Shown here: positions 15,510 to 29,000 of the stretch, one piece after another
Layout of the letters: each line of letters opens with the position of its first letter
Position numbering within the stretch: position 1 is the first letter of the stretch
Assembly (NCBI RefSeq): GCF_018691265.1
Contig: NW_024881313.1
Location: 11,174,501 to 11,238,500 of the forward strand
Reading direction: 5' to 3'
Length of the DNA: 64,000 bases
From: Tyto alba
Lineage: Eukaryota; Chordata; Aves; Strigiformes; Tytonidae
Notes under the pieces: model-generated
What the model was told of the DNA's origin: nothing
Database searches by the model: none
The model's input: the letters and a program-made list of their open reading frames with translations, nothing else
Made by a program: the position numbers and the translations under genes

Positions 15510-16015
15510 TGTTGTGGTTTAACCTCAGCCATCAACTAACAGATGCTCAATTACCCCTCCATTCAGCGGGATGGCAGGGAAAAAGAATTGGAAGGGTGAG
15601 AGAACTCATGGGTTATGGTAAAAGCAGTTAAATACTTGAAATAAAATAATAAATTGTATTGAAAATGAAAACAACAGAGAGAGAAATAAAACCCAAGACA
15701 GACAAGTGATGCCACCCCTGCCAACCTTCCCCCCAGTTTTATTGCTGAGCATATCATCATATGGTGTGGGATATCCCTTTGGTCAGTTGGGGTCAGCTGT
15801 CCCAGCTGTGTTCCCTCCCAAATCTGCATGCCCCCCCAGTCTGCTCACTGCTGGAGCGGTATGAGGAGAAAAGGCCTTGACTCTGTATAAGCCCTGCTCA
15901 GCAATAGCTAAAACATCCCTGTGTTATCAACGCTGTTTTCAGCATTAATCCAAAACATAGTCCCATACTAGCTGCTGTGAAGAAAGTTAACTCTACCCCA
16001 GACAAAACCATCACA
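15510..16015 (-). mobile_element. Solo LTR of an avian ERVL-like endogenous retrovirus
   Basis: The 506-bp element runs from TGTTGTGG to CATCACA, so it has the TG...CA ends of retroviral LTRs. It is flanked by AGCTA (15505-15509) and AGCCA (16016-16020), a 5-bp target duplication with one mismatch. Five bases is the size expected of ERVL-class integrases. Read on the minus strand it follows the widespread bird LTR I remember: a TGGTTTTGTCTGGG start, the ATAACACAGGGATGTTTTAG block, the GACAGCTGACCCCAACTGAC block, an AGCAATAAAACTGGGGG block, and an end in GAGGTTAAACCACAACA. No internal gag or pol sequence lies on either side, so the provirus was lost by LTR recombination. The LTR looks somewhat diverged. 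The 88-residue minus-strand open frame inside it is not a gene. Confidence 0.88.
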
Positions 16016-19000
16016 AGCCATCCAATATTAACTAAAACACCTGGGCCTCAAGGTCAGTCTCTACATATCTCACTTCACAGACTCATTCTTGCATTTTTCA
16101 TGAGACTGCCTCCCTCTGCACATAAACAAACACACAAAGGTAGCCAACACTGAAATTATATGAATTGCCAAGAATTTAGCTATCTGTACTTCCCCTAATT
16201 TTACTTTTCTAGTTATTATACCAAGGAGGGAGACACATAACCAAAAAAAACCCACAAAACCTCCTTTGACCTTCAAGCTCTCTTTTGAATTTGACATTGG
16301 AGAACACACTTTGCAAGCAGGTGGGGACTTTGGCTGACACATCCTTACCCCAAATAGACCATCTTCAGTCATAAGGAACACCTGCTTCACACCTGCTTGA
16401 AGTGGGAGGCAATGCCCGTAGGAAAGCAAATTGGGCAACACAGGAAAGTGAAAAAGGAACCCATGAGAAGAAGTTTACATTAAGAGCAATGATTTTTTTC
16501 CTCCAGAGATGGAGGGAGTGTTACTATAGTCTTTATATTTTCCCCTAATTATCTGCCACCGGCTACTATACATCTTGAAAATACACAGAAGAAAAGCAAG
16601 CAGATATACCCTAATAATAAGTCCTCATCCAAAACAGAGAAACACCTCGGGAGCAGGGATCAAACACAGAGAACAACAGATGGTGTGTGGGATGGAATGA
16701 CTGAGGGTCACAGCTTTCAGGAATCAACTTGAGGAGAAGAAAGAAAATAGGAAGAAAGATGAAAATACCTGATCATTATTCAACAGCACTAAACAGCAGC
16801 CAACAGTTTCTGAAGGATTCCATGGTACTACAAGCTCTCCCCAGGAGTGACAAGTGCTACCCCAAGCCAGTAGACACAAGATCTGACCAGGTACTTATGC
16901 ACTGATAGAGATGTCTGGAGCTCCCTCCCTATTTGCAAGCAGTTAACAAAACAAAAAGGTTTAATGACAATAGCCTGCATCTGGAGATGCTTTACTTGAT
17001 CATCATCCCCAATCTGTGGCCCTGGGTCATACAACAGAGTGTTTGGGCTGAAAGCATACATTACTTTCCTCATAAATACCCACCATGTGCTTTAAAGAGT
17101 TAGAACACCATTTTTGAAGTTCTATCCTTACCTCTTCAATAAAATCGAGAAAACATTTATTATATCCATAACTCTATAGAAAACTTCTTTTGCAATACTC
17201 TAACATCTCTTTTGAGCGTATATCCCACCACTGGACACCTACAGCCCATTGCTAAAGAAGAGTACCTTGTCATAACTGATAGACACAGAGTTTGACCTAC
17301 CATTCTTGCCCACTTACTATTTCATTCTTTGGTGTTAATTTTTTTTTTTTTTTTAAAGGGGGATATCACACTCCTGTTGTATACCTTACTGTTTACTGTG
17401 CAACAAGCAGCTCATACTGAGTTTGATAGTGTGATTGGATGTAGTTTCAAATTTGTGAGGATAAGTAACCTAGATATAACTTCATAACAGCTGCAAGAAA
17501 GCAATTACACTGACTAGAAATCATCCTTTTCAAAATAAATGCTGCTCGTAGACAACTGGCTGTAAATAGCTGTCCCTTGATTTTGTTTTTGATGAAAAAT
17601 TGACAACTGCTAATCTGTAAATCTCCACAATTTCAGTTTTCAAAGGTGCAAGATTTTGCTTAGTTTGAACTCCACTCTCCCCTGCTCACCTTCATTCTCC
17701 CCCCAGCAGGGACAGGTTTGAGTATCTCTCTGCACAACTCTCTTGTATATTAATAGCTGTCAGGGCTGGGTTTAATAGCAGAGTGTATTTGTGACCAAAT
17801 AGCCAAGACAGGGATTTATACTTCATTTTTTTCATGCCTACACCTCCCAGAGATCTAATTTTATATCGTGGCAATCTGGGTGTATCCTTATTTTACTCAA
17901 TATTAAAAGATAACAACAAGATCCTTAGTTGGTCATAATTGATGCAGTTCTGAAGATAAACTTGACTCTTCACTAACACTGTCAGGATACAGGTGGTTTT
18001 TTTTTTAAAAAAAAAAAGTCCTAAATTAATGGTAAATGTCTGGTCTAGCTCCTCTTAAAGTCAGGGAAAGTGCCTTGCTCACATCAGCCATTTTAGAAAT
18101 AGTTCTGCTTGTGAAGACATTAAGGAGACTAACCAGAGTACAGTGAGGGTTTAATTGTATGACCTAAGTTCAACTGACTCTGAACACAAGTTTAAACGAG
18201 TTTTCTTGTCATAAACACTACACATCGAACCACTTGTTAAAGAATATCTGCCCAGATTTGCAGTTCCATCATACTGGAGTCCTGCTATGATCTGTACAGG
18301 AGCACAACGCAGAAGAAAGCACAGCCCCATGCTCCCAACTACGTGCTCTCAGACAGGCTTTGCAGAGCACAGCTTACTGCTGTTATCTTGCATAAGATAC
18401 TTCTGGAACAGAGCCAGTGCTGCAACTTGATGTATATTTTTCTTAACACACAGATCTCAAATGAAAATTGAGTGAAACAAAATTAACTGGTTTTGTTACT
18501 GATTAGAATTTAGGAAACAGATTATGAGATCAAAACACATTATTAGGTTTTGGGGGGTTTTCTTTTTTAATATCGGATCCTAGACAGTTAGAATTTTATG
18601 ATTGGAGATGCTGGAGAGTATGTGACATCAAACAAAAGAAAACAACAAATAAATCATGTCCCACCTTTGGAGCCAGTATATTATTAGTGAAGAGAGTTTT
18701 TAGCTGATCAAGCAGATAAGAGGTTAGAGAAACTCATATTTTAGGAAACTAAAAACAGTTTTTATTCTATAATTTTCCACAATACTGTATTAATGCAGGA
18801 AATCACTTCCCAGATGCTTTAGATTTTTGTTGGAAGTCTTTGGACTCAGTTCATTGGGGTATCCAAGACACCTGCCTGAGGCTGCACATTTGATCAGACA
18901 CTATGGGACCTGTAGCCTCCTGGAACAGCAGCTAGAGGCAAGACAGGAATCACCAAAGTGCCTGGTGCTGTTTGAATTATCGTATGTTATTAGGCAAACA

Positions 19001-19034
19001 AACTGAGGACTTTCAGGCAAGATTATCTGGAGAG

Positions 19035-19110
19035 GAAAAAAACAAAACAAAATAAAACAAAATAAAAAGCCAAACAAAAAGAACCCCAAACAAAACAAGC
19101 CAACAAGAAA
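19035..19110. repeat. A-rich (AAAAC/AAAAT)n degenerate simple repeat
   Basis: Repeated AAAACA and AAAATAAAACA units form about 75 bp nearly free of T and G on the plus strand. Confidence 0.8.
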
Positions 19111-20393
19111 ACCCTCCACATAGCAAACAGCTTTTCTGCCACAGAGCCTCGCAGTTTCTTTCCCTAGTAGTTCCACAGCTGGCTGAAATATATTCCTACA
19201 AAATAGACTGTTTCTTTTGATATAGATTTTATTTTTTTACAGCTGCTTTCAAAGATGTAATCAGGTTTTCTAAGTTTATCAAGTCATAGCTCAAAAAAAT
19301 GTGTACCAGATGCAGAGGATACAGTATAGTTACATACAGACTCCTCATGGTGAATATAGATACCTAAAGTTTTTACTTCTGACTTTCATAGCCTCAGCCA
19401 TTTTTTATTATTATTTTTTTTTAAAGACATCCTATACTGTTAGAGCTAGCCTGCAGTCTGGCATTGGTGAGGAAACAATATACACCCTATGCCCAATATG
19501 TAACAAATTATTTAATGCTGTGCCTATTTATACAAGATTGTGCATGTGGTAGTATACATGCTAGCATTTGGACTATGAATATGCTAATCTATTTCAAACT
19601 CAATTACTTGGTGACTTTGCAAATTGCTGCAGTGCTTATCAGCCATTAATACTTCCTTATTCTTGCTTTAATATCTGCGTCATAACTTATAAAATAGCAA
19701 GCTGAGCCAGTGAAAGTGAGAGCCACGTAGGGTTGCAAAAGTCCCACGGGACTACTTGCCAAGACTTCAATCTCTATCCCAAAACCAGATTTGCTCAGCT
19801 TTAAGAGATCCCTCAAACATTTGAAAACACAACAGGGGCTTTTCTAATTGACCCCTGATTATACAATTATACATAATAAGCACCTAAAGGCCGCATTTCT
19901 CTTAATTCAGACACCTTCAGAGGGACCCAAATTCCATTTCCTTCTTCCTGGAGATGCTGGCAGATACTACATAATGACTTCTCTCATCAGGCTCTTCTAG
20001 GACCTGCCAGGAGGGAACTGCTACTTTGCAATCCTAACAGGTGTCTCAACAGTACAGTGCATCCACAGGACCAGGAGGTGGGAAACAAAACAACGAAAAA
20101 CTAGAAAGGACAGTTTATGAAGTGTTCTGTTTGGGGGGGGGGGAGTTTTGGTTGATTTGTGATTTTTTTACTTCTGTGGAAAAAAATAAGAAGGTAATAT
20201 TCCTCACTTCACCATTATGAGAAAGGAATGCATAGGAAATAAGGAGGCCTGGAACTATCTGTGCTATAGACTAAAATTAACTAATTAAACCTGATAGACC
20301 CTTAGATCTGCAGTACATACCCTTTAAACATACTGTCTGATTGGACTTTACTTACTGCATTTGCAGTCTTTTTTGGCTGAAAGCTTTCCTGGC

Positions 20394-20510
20394 AAAAAAA
20401 AAAAAAAAAACAACAACAAACAAACAAACAAAAAAAAACCCACAAAACCAAAAACAAACAAACAAACAAACAAAAAAAAAAAAAACAAACAAACAAAAAA
20501 AAAACCAACA
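20394..20510. repeat. A-run followed by (CAAA)n simple repeat
   Basis: Seventeen A are followed by CAA, CAAA and longer A units with CCCAC interruptions over about 115 bp. The plus strand has no T throughout. Open frames on both strands here are low-complexity artefacts. Confidence 0.9.
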
Positions 20511-22120
20511 GAAGAGGCTCTTTGGTTACAGCTGAAGACAAGGAGAGACTATTGATAGCCTGTAGAACCAGATGACATCCCCAACCTTAGTGAGCAGTAT
20601 CTCAAATGAGACAAAGCCATCAGGCAGAAAAACCTGACAGTGTTTCAGATGCAGATAGCTCTGCTCCTTGCCAAGAAAACCACCTAACTAAAGACAAAGC
20701 CTCAGTTTTACTGGAACTTAATCAAACATGTATAGAGTTACCGAACAGAAGGAAAAGTTACCTTTCTTGTCAATATTATGAAAATCATTAGTACAATCAA
20801 GGTCAATCATTAGGGTGGTAAAACAGTAGCAATGCCACAAAATTGGGGATATCACTGTATGAAAACCAGTCAAAACTAATTTTATCTCACTGGAGTAATG
20901 CCCAAGAAGAAAAGAATTGGGTTGTATACCAGCAGCATGAGCAGCTGGAAGCAATAAGGTACATGACTAACAATAATACTTTACATCAATTAAACACCTT
21001 TCATCTACAGCATCTTAAAAAAGGAAGAATAACCCCCATTTTAGAGAAGGACTGAGGAATGCACACTTGGATGTCAGACAGCGATCTGTTTGCACTGCAT
21101 ACTGCAGGCTTCTGCCAAGCAGATGAAAGTTTTTTCAGTTCGTGTGCCATGCTGGGAAAAATAAATGTCTGTGTGAGCATGTTAGGACAGCACCAAGCCC
21201 AACTGAACAGAGAAAGCCTTTCACCATGACTTTGTAGCCTCAGGCATGGCACTACCTCAGCTAACATGGTCACCTGGTTTTAAAGCAAAAGGTATAAGCA
21301 GATATGTGCTCGTATCTGCTTCTGTGTCAGAGATTGGACAAAGAGATTTACAAGCCTGACTCCATAGAAATTAATGAGAGCTTGGCTACTAACTCTGCTA
21401 AAGCCAGGTAAACACTGAGCTCTGACTTGCACTAATGCTACCCAAAGTCACTTTGTAGCATAACAGGCAATGGGCAGAGACAAATTTCTCAGTGCACAGC
21501 CTAGACCACACCAGAAGGGTGTCAGTCCTCTAGCATAAAAAAAATTGGAAGTGGCAAGGGTCCATATCTCAGTTTTGTTCAAGACCCAACAAATTTGCAT
21601 TTGCACTCTCATACCAGTAAGGCTATTTTAATTTAGAAAGCCAACTGGTGCTAAAATGAGAAAACTCACTTAGAATGCCAAGTGCAGAGCAAGTTTATTG
21701 AGTAAACATAATGTACTCTAAGGGAAGAGCTTTCTGAGAAACTCCTGGGTAATTATCAAGGGAGATAGATGTTCTTCTGGTCAGGAAGCCCAGCCCATTA
21801 TTTAAAAAAAAAAAAAAAAAAAAAAGTCCACTAAACAAAATAAAAGCCTATTGTTGAAAGGCACTGTATAAAAATAAAACTAAAACAACAGGTCACAGGG
21901 TAGAAGGAGTGGCTACACCACCTGGTCCCTACTAGGAATACTATTTCCTAACAATTTGCAACTACCTACTCCAATGGAAGACAACATTCAGACAAACTGC
22001 CCTTTATTTGATGACATTCTGGTACAGTCTGAAGAAAACAAATTATTTTCATCCTGCACCTCCCTTTACATCAACATATTTTTGTTGTTGTATTGAACAG
22101 TATCACAAAAGTATCCAATT

Positions 22121-22160
22121 AAAAAAAAAAAAACAACAACAACAAAAAAAAAACAACAAC
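22121..22160. repeat. A-run and (CAA)n repeat
   Basis: Thirteen A lead into CAACAACAACAA, a further A-run and CAACAAC, making 40 bp of pure A/C. Confidence 0.85.
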
Positions 22161-24236
22161 TGGTCATAGAGTGCATAATGTTTTGGCATCAGTGCTCAGC
22201 TTTGATTTGTACTGACCCCAAGGAAGAGCTCAAAGCTGCTCTAATGCAATTTACAAAACAAGAATATGGTGATGGTTGTGCTGCTGTGTGAAAAGAGGCT
22301 GCCCTCATAACATTATTCTTATTATCTGAGAGAAGTATGGTGACACAGCACCAAAGGACATTTTTTATTGCAAGAACTTTCAGCTAAACTGCAGCAACAT
22401 GACAAATATGTCCCTACTGGATCCACAATATTTTTGAGCCATACGTAGCTTCCACTGCTACAAACATGAGCAAAAAGTATTGCTATCCCAATAAAGGGGG
22501 GAATTCAGTTATTATTTACCTGCAGGATCTTTCATACCCCAAATTAGCTACACATTGTAAAAGTAAGCCCACATTTTTAGGAGGCAAAGACAACATGCAC
22601 TACTGCTGCACTGTATCCTTGCCAAGGAGAGTGGTTATGATTCAGAGGGTGTCAAAGCCTTTGTGCCTGAGCGCCATGTGCGTTTCAGGATGTGTGCTAT
22701 TTGGAACAGCACATTTCAGAGCGGTTCAGAGATGCCATGGTCTATCACGTCACCCTGAGTCACCTTGACATTTCTGAGATTATGCATCATTGAGATGATA
22801 GCCTCGGGGCTATAAACCTTCTTTTTAATACATTATTAATGATAATGGATGTTACAGACTGACTGCATAGTCTTAACAACTCCTTTTCCTCTCAGAAATC
22901 TAACCAAGACTATTGTGTGCACTTAACACAATAATATACTACAGGTCTAGATTAGGTTTTTCAGGATCACAGAAGACTTGTAAAAGACCCGAGTGTCTCA
23001 GCGTTAGCTGGTGTCTGCACAGGAAAGTATAGTTCAGGTCCCCAGCTCTACTCCTTGCTCTATGAACCAAAGGACTTTAGAACTACAAAGGCACCAGTAG
23101 CCTTATTTATCGTTTAATACAGATCTTGGATGCAAGTTTGTTGTTTCAGTTAATCTCATACTTAGGTGAAGCTGACCCTGCCAGTGGTAGTGAAAAATGT
23201 AGGCAACATACCTATTCTACACCTAAAACAAAATGTTTACCTATGTCTCAGAGTATACACAGAACTGAAGAGTAACATTAATAGACTATAAAAGAGACTA
23301 CATTGGGGACAGCCTTCAGTGTATCAGGCACATTTTAGCTAGGTAAAAAAAAATAAAGAACGTCTGAAGACTCCCTCCAGAGCCACGGATGGTTCCCAGA
23401 AGCAGAGATGGCATGCATGCAGCTGTAGAGCTTCATGGTTTCAGTACCAATAAAGAGCTCTGAACACATCACCTGATTTTTCCACCTACCTTTGACTGGC
23501 TTCAAGAACGTCCTTCAAGGGCTGTGTCCACCTAAAGAACACCAATCTGTGTAGTTTATCCTAGAAATTCAGTGAGCTGCTCCTATTTCTGCCCGGGGTT
23601 GTGTCCATACACCCCACCCCAATCCTATTGGTGAAAAAAGGTTACAAATATCCTCTCCCCCTATAATAAAAACAACAGTATTGCTGTTTACTTTTCCAAG
23701 ATCTTTTCTTTAGTCTACCATAGTTCGCTCAACTTCTCTACTCATGGGAAAGAAGCCTTTTCAGAAGAGCACTAGTTGAATTTTTGCTGTTTGCACATGC
23801 TTTACTTAGTAGTGGGCAGTGATACAAGTCAGTCTAATATAATAGATCCTCCTCTTCTTTTACCTACCCAATTACATACAGGATTACAGCTGGGTTGGGG
23901 GGGGGGTTGATTTTTTTTTTTTTTAACAACTATCCTAAATAAAGGTCAGAAATTTCATCTACACTCCTTTTCCTCAGTGGTTTAACCCAGCCTATGTGTT
24001 ATAAGCAGAAGCACCCAGCTGATTGTCTTCCATTATCTCCTGAAAGTCAGTACTATCTGAATATTAAACAACATTACATGGATATTCATCTTATGCTCCG
24101 ATAACGTTATTATCTCCCAAGCTCTTGGCTGTAGAAACAGGCGGCTCATGCTCTCGCTCAGCTTTGCACATCAAAGGAAAAGCAACAGTGGCATGGCTTT
24201 GAAAAATGCCTCAAACTGGCCAAAGTAGAGAACTCC

Positions 24237-24400
24237 TCGGCAGAGCGAGCGCTGTGCTTATCGTGCAGGCGCAGGGCGAGAGCCCAGCCGCGAAGGCAGC
24301 CGTCAGGAACAGCCCTCCGCCGCTCGGACTCAGCACAAAGCAGTGGGAAAGGAAACGCGCTCTTAAGATTTCCAAACCCCACCGAAGCCACTCGTTCCCT
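24237..24400. other. Small orphan CpG-rich patch in the gene desert
   Basis: About 15 CpG sites fall within roughly 160 bp (including GAGCGAGCGC, CCGCGAAG and AAACGCGCTC), while the surrounding tens of kilobases are almost CpG-free. No repeat family was recognised. It could be a small promoter of a non-coding RNA or an unmethylated enhancer. Overlapping 116- and 120-residue frames on opposite strands are not convincing as proteins. Confidence 0.6.
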
Positions 24401-26029
24401 CCTCAATGCTGTCATAGCAAAAGAGGAAAGGGGCTCCACTGGCACACGGGGGAGGGAAAAAAAAAAAAAAAGGAAAAGAGAGAGAGAGAAAAAAAAGAGT
24501 TTAGACAAGATCAGGGAGAAGGAATAAAAAAACCACTATATGGCATCAGTGCACTTGACACTCTTTGACCTCACGCTGACTCTAGACTTGTACAATTCAG
24601 GAGGAATGAAAGGAGTCACACACCTTTCCCCCCCAGCAGGGCCACAGTAACCCAGTGTTGGCACTGGGAACTGCTCTGCCTCAGTGCTCTCAGCAGCTGT
24701 AGGACACAGGGGCCAAGGGGCAGGCACATAACACACACAAAAAAACCTAAATATACATGTGTGCATACTTGCATATGTACGTATACACAGCAGAAAATTG
24801 CTTTTGAAGAGCTCTGAGCCACCTGCACCATGGGCTTATTCCTGCAGTATGTTTTAAACAGCTGCCAGAGTTCAGGAATGTAAGGTCAAAAATATTTCCA
24901 CTTTCTCCTTTGTTATTCCAGAAAGTCTCATTTTACTTTTAGATAAATTTTCAGATGGTCAACTATGTTTCCCCTACACTGAAGTACAGAATTTTTGATA
25001 TATGTTATGCAAGCAGACACAGCGGCACGACTTTGCAGGGCATGAAATACAAACAGGATCATGAAATAAGAGAGCAACATGACTACAGATTTCCTTCTGC
25101 CTGCGTTTGTTTTGCTCAGCAGAACACCACTTCTCAGGTCCAGCTAATCAGCATTCTTCAGTAAAACAAGGTATCAGGGAGCAGGGAGAGTCCTAGAGGT
25201 ATTTATCTTACTCTTCTCTGAATCAAGAAGCTTTTCAGTGGGTATTTTCACAAGACAAGAGGATTGTTCATGAGTATCTTTTAGATCAGCAGTGTGACTT
25301 CTCAGTGATAGTTGAAAGGCAGAAAGAACAATAGAAATGCTGCATCTCTCAGGACCCTCTATCTTTCTCCCCTATCTGTCTCATTCTAGATATTTGTGAT
25401 TTTTTTTATTTTTGTCCCAAATCAAAAAGAAAAGCCTGCTAATAGGTACCTAGAGAATCTGAAAATGTTTTTGTAATGCTATAAATAGCCAAAGAGGTTC
25501 TCTGGCCAGCAAAAGCAGTCGTGTGTTTATACCTAGAGAATGTAGACAGAGGAAGATAATGATTTGTTTTGTTTAAGGTGGAATGACTTTGGCAGAGTAG
25601 AGCTGTATTGTTACTAATTTTTATACAGTTACATACAATAATAAAATCCTAAGTGTATATTTCAAGACAGTTACAACATAGACTTAAAGATATTTGAAAT
25701 ATGGCTTCTATACACAATCATCAACATAAATATGTAGACAGAGTCACAGTGACTGGGCTTTTTTCTCTTTATTTGTCTATTTTTGCTGGGGTTCACCACT
25801 GTATGGTAGTACTCTGAAATTTGTATTCATACAAGAATCATGCAGACCTGGGTTTCAGCTGCACATATTTGTACTACAGTGATGTTATCTACCTCAGAAG
25901 TCTGCTCCTGCATGACGCTCAGCTTCTTCTCCTTCAAATTACTCATTTTCATCCATTCACCCACCCACAACTGCTTGGCACAGCTTCAATTCTCCTCCTC
26001 ATTGTTTTTTATGTTGTGGGGTTTTTTTT

Positions 26030-26031
<2 letters not shown>

Positions 26032-26060
<29 letters not shown>
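26032..26060. repeat. T29 homopolymer
   Basis: Twenty-nine uninterrupted T are preceded by GGTTTTTTTTGG. This is one of the longest homopolymers in the window. It could be the reverse-strand tail of an old retroposed sequence, but no body sequence was recognised. Confidence 0.9.
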
Positions 26061-26063
<3 letters not shown>

Positions 26064-29000
26064 TTTGGAATAGACTTTATCAAGTCCACCCTTAAATCTT
26101 TCTGTTCCTTTTGTTTCAGGATAATATTTGAGGTGGTTTAACTTAAACAAAAGAAAACCCAGGAGGTTGGCTGTTTTCAGGTAAGACTTAGGAAGTCAAC
26201 AATAAGGAGTTACAGCTCAGCTAAGAGCACATCACCATGTGGACTATGACATCTTCCTGAAAGGAAGGGAACACACAGTACTCTCACTGCAACTCCAGCA
26301 CTTCCTGCCATCGTCTCGGTTTTGAGATTCACCATGACTAGCCCTGCAGCACGTTTAAGGGCCTATAAGGAATGGTTGCCATAATATTGCGGTACAACAC
26401 TCCTCTAGAGAAGACATGAAAAAGACCACCAACACCCCTCCATGCCCAAACAAAAAGTCTGTAGACAAAACCAGCCCCTAATGAAATACAGTTCAATAAT
26501 CCCCCCTGAAGTGCTGGTGGTGTAAGACAGTATCAGCTCTCTGCTGCAGTGCCAGCATGTCCCACAGGGGATTAGTTAAATCTGTGGGGCTGTGCTAGTG
26601 CCCTGCCTCCCAGCCTAACCCCAGGCACATGCTACAGATCCAGTTTCAGGGATCAGGTGCTGTCTCTCCCCCTTCACTTCCACCCACCAAGCCACACATA
26701 CTGAACTCCTATTCAAACACAGTGTCATTTAATTAATGTAATAATGCTTTAGATAAACCCCCAAATTATAAATTACTATTTAGATTTAATTCCATCAATC
26801 CATTTTATAGTAGTCCACGTTATTGAGAGATTCCACCAAGACAGAGAAGAGACCTAAGTAGACGGAGGTGTAGGGGGGTGGAAATATATATACACACACA
26901 TCCACACACACATATGCACTTACTATTTTCCAAGATGGTGTCCCTGTTAAAATCAGGAATATAAGCTATATCTTGCCTTGCTATGTGTATATTCATGGGT
27001 GTATGTAGTTCTTGGAAATATATATTCAGGAATATATACCCTGATTAGCTAAAGCACCTCTAGTCGGAGAGCTATGTCAGCCAACTTCCCTGGGGTCAGG
27101 CTTGCTAGCTTTGCATGGAGGCAAGGCACATTAATTGTAGAATAGCATCAAGCAAAGGTAGTCATGCTGTTCGTCACTGAAACTAACGTGGCTTGTACTG
27201 TGCCTTGTGGACATACCAGCCACCTCAAAGCCAAATAAGAACTCTGACCTTCACTGTGAAGGGTGGATACACCCATATGTTTGCAGAGAATTCTTGTTTG
27301 CAGATTGGTGGGGGCAAAGTACATGCAGGTAGTTAAATTCTCTACAGAAATGCTTTGGAATCCATCAAGATTTTCCACTGGGGTTGTAAACTGTAGAGGG
27401 TGCTTAATAAAATAAGTAAAATAAAAGTCACATGATTAGAAAAAGATATCTTTAACCTCATATGGACTCAGATGGATTAAATCTTAATTTACAATATCTT
27501 AAAGCAGAGTCACTGTTTGTGAATACACCTCCCCCCCTCCCCCCATTCAAATCCATTTCCCACCATTCAGAAGTACACTGGTAATAAGCACAATGATAGA
27601 TAAGACCATGTTTTGGCTTTGTTAAAATAGCTTAGATGACACTGAAAATAAAGAGATAGAAAAATAATAAGCAAAAAGCAAATGTTGGTGGCATCTAAAG
27701 ACAAAATATGATCTAGAGTTGAGAAAAAAAAAAGCAGCTCTGGGAAATGAATTTCCTATTTGGAGAGTCTTTAACCAAGCATTCCTCTGGTTTTGATAGG
27801 TCATAAGGTTGAGCCTTGAATTACTCCTTTCCTATGTATTGCATCAACAGAAATTTGTACTCTATGGTTTCTAGTTTGTCACTCCTACTAGGGATGACAA
27901 ACCAGGTCACTGCCCATGAATAAAAGCAGCACAGGATGTTAAATGTAATATGCTTCTGACTAGAACTTGCCATAAATTGAAGTAACAGATAACTACAGCT
28001 GGGCACATGCCAACATTTAATAGAAGTGTTGCTTCAACAGTGGAAAGTACAAAGCTAAACTAACATGACAGCTTAACAACAAGCAAAGCCATGAACTACT
28101 ACTGTAGCTTATATGACATGGGTAAAGTTGAACTTTTACAGTGGTTTCATCCATTCCACATTGAAGTAACATCACTTTGAAGGCAGGTCACCTATAGCAG
28201 GATGTAACAAGATAAAGAGGACAGAAGACAACTGTGTAAGCGTAAAGCAGTTTAAGCCAAACACCACCCACCTACACATTGCAAAGGGACCTATGTAGAC
28301 AAGAACTCATGAAGCCAGACCTCAGATAGAATTCCAGGCCATTTTAGAACAAATCTGACTCCATACATTTATTTTAGGTCCAAACTAACAGTGGCCACTA
28401 CATTGTGGGTGACCTGTTCATTACTGCATGACATTTATAGTTCACCATTTTTCAGAATTAATGTGAAATGGAAAGATTCTCCCACAGGCCCAGTAGCCAT
28501 CTGGTGTTATTGCTGTACTTCATGAAAAATTCATTGCCATTTTATCATAGTAGGTTATTTCAGAGATTGTAGTGATTTATGTTTTATAAGCAGAATATTT
28601 TCTTCACTTTTGATGTTTGCAAATCTGCTTCAGCATCACAGTTCAACAGATTATGGGTTTTGGCTTCATCCTGTGGATTTCTAGCAGCCTTGAAGGCAGC
28701 AGCAGCTGAAAAAAAAAAATCAGTTTCAGTAATAGAGTTTTAAAATGGACGTCACAGCGTAGTCTGTTTTCTCAAGCTAAATAAAGCAAAAATCAGTGCC
28801 AGTGAAACATGGCCAGACATTAAGAGCCACATTACAGCTCCAAACTCTCATTCAGCCATTCAACTCTGACAGAGCTATCTGTCAAGTATCACGCGGTTTA
28901 CTTTGATGTTCATTCTAGCTCAGAGAGATTCTGTATATCTGTCATGTTCTTCTCTCAGGAGATTCTGCACCCAGAAGTGTTTCAGCAAGCTGTACAGACA

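Noticed and set aside
15563..15829. 88-codon minus-strand frame
   Set aside because: It lies fully inside the solo LTR, which is non-coding.
20302..20555. Frames encoding Phe/Cys/Leu or Lys/Asn/Thr runs on both strands
   Set aside because: They are translations of the A-run and CAAA repeat.
21361..21385. CCATAGAAATTAATGAGAGC resembling an ancient dispersed AAGTCAATGGGA-type motif, with a weaker echo near 5800
   Set aside because: It is too short and diverged to assign to a repeat family.
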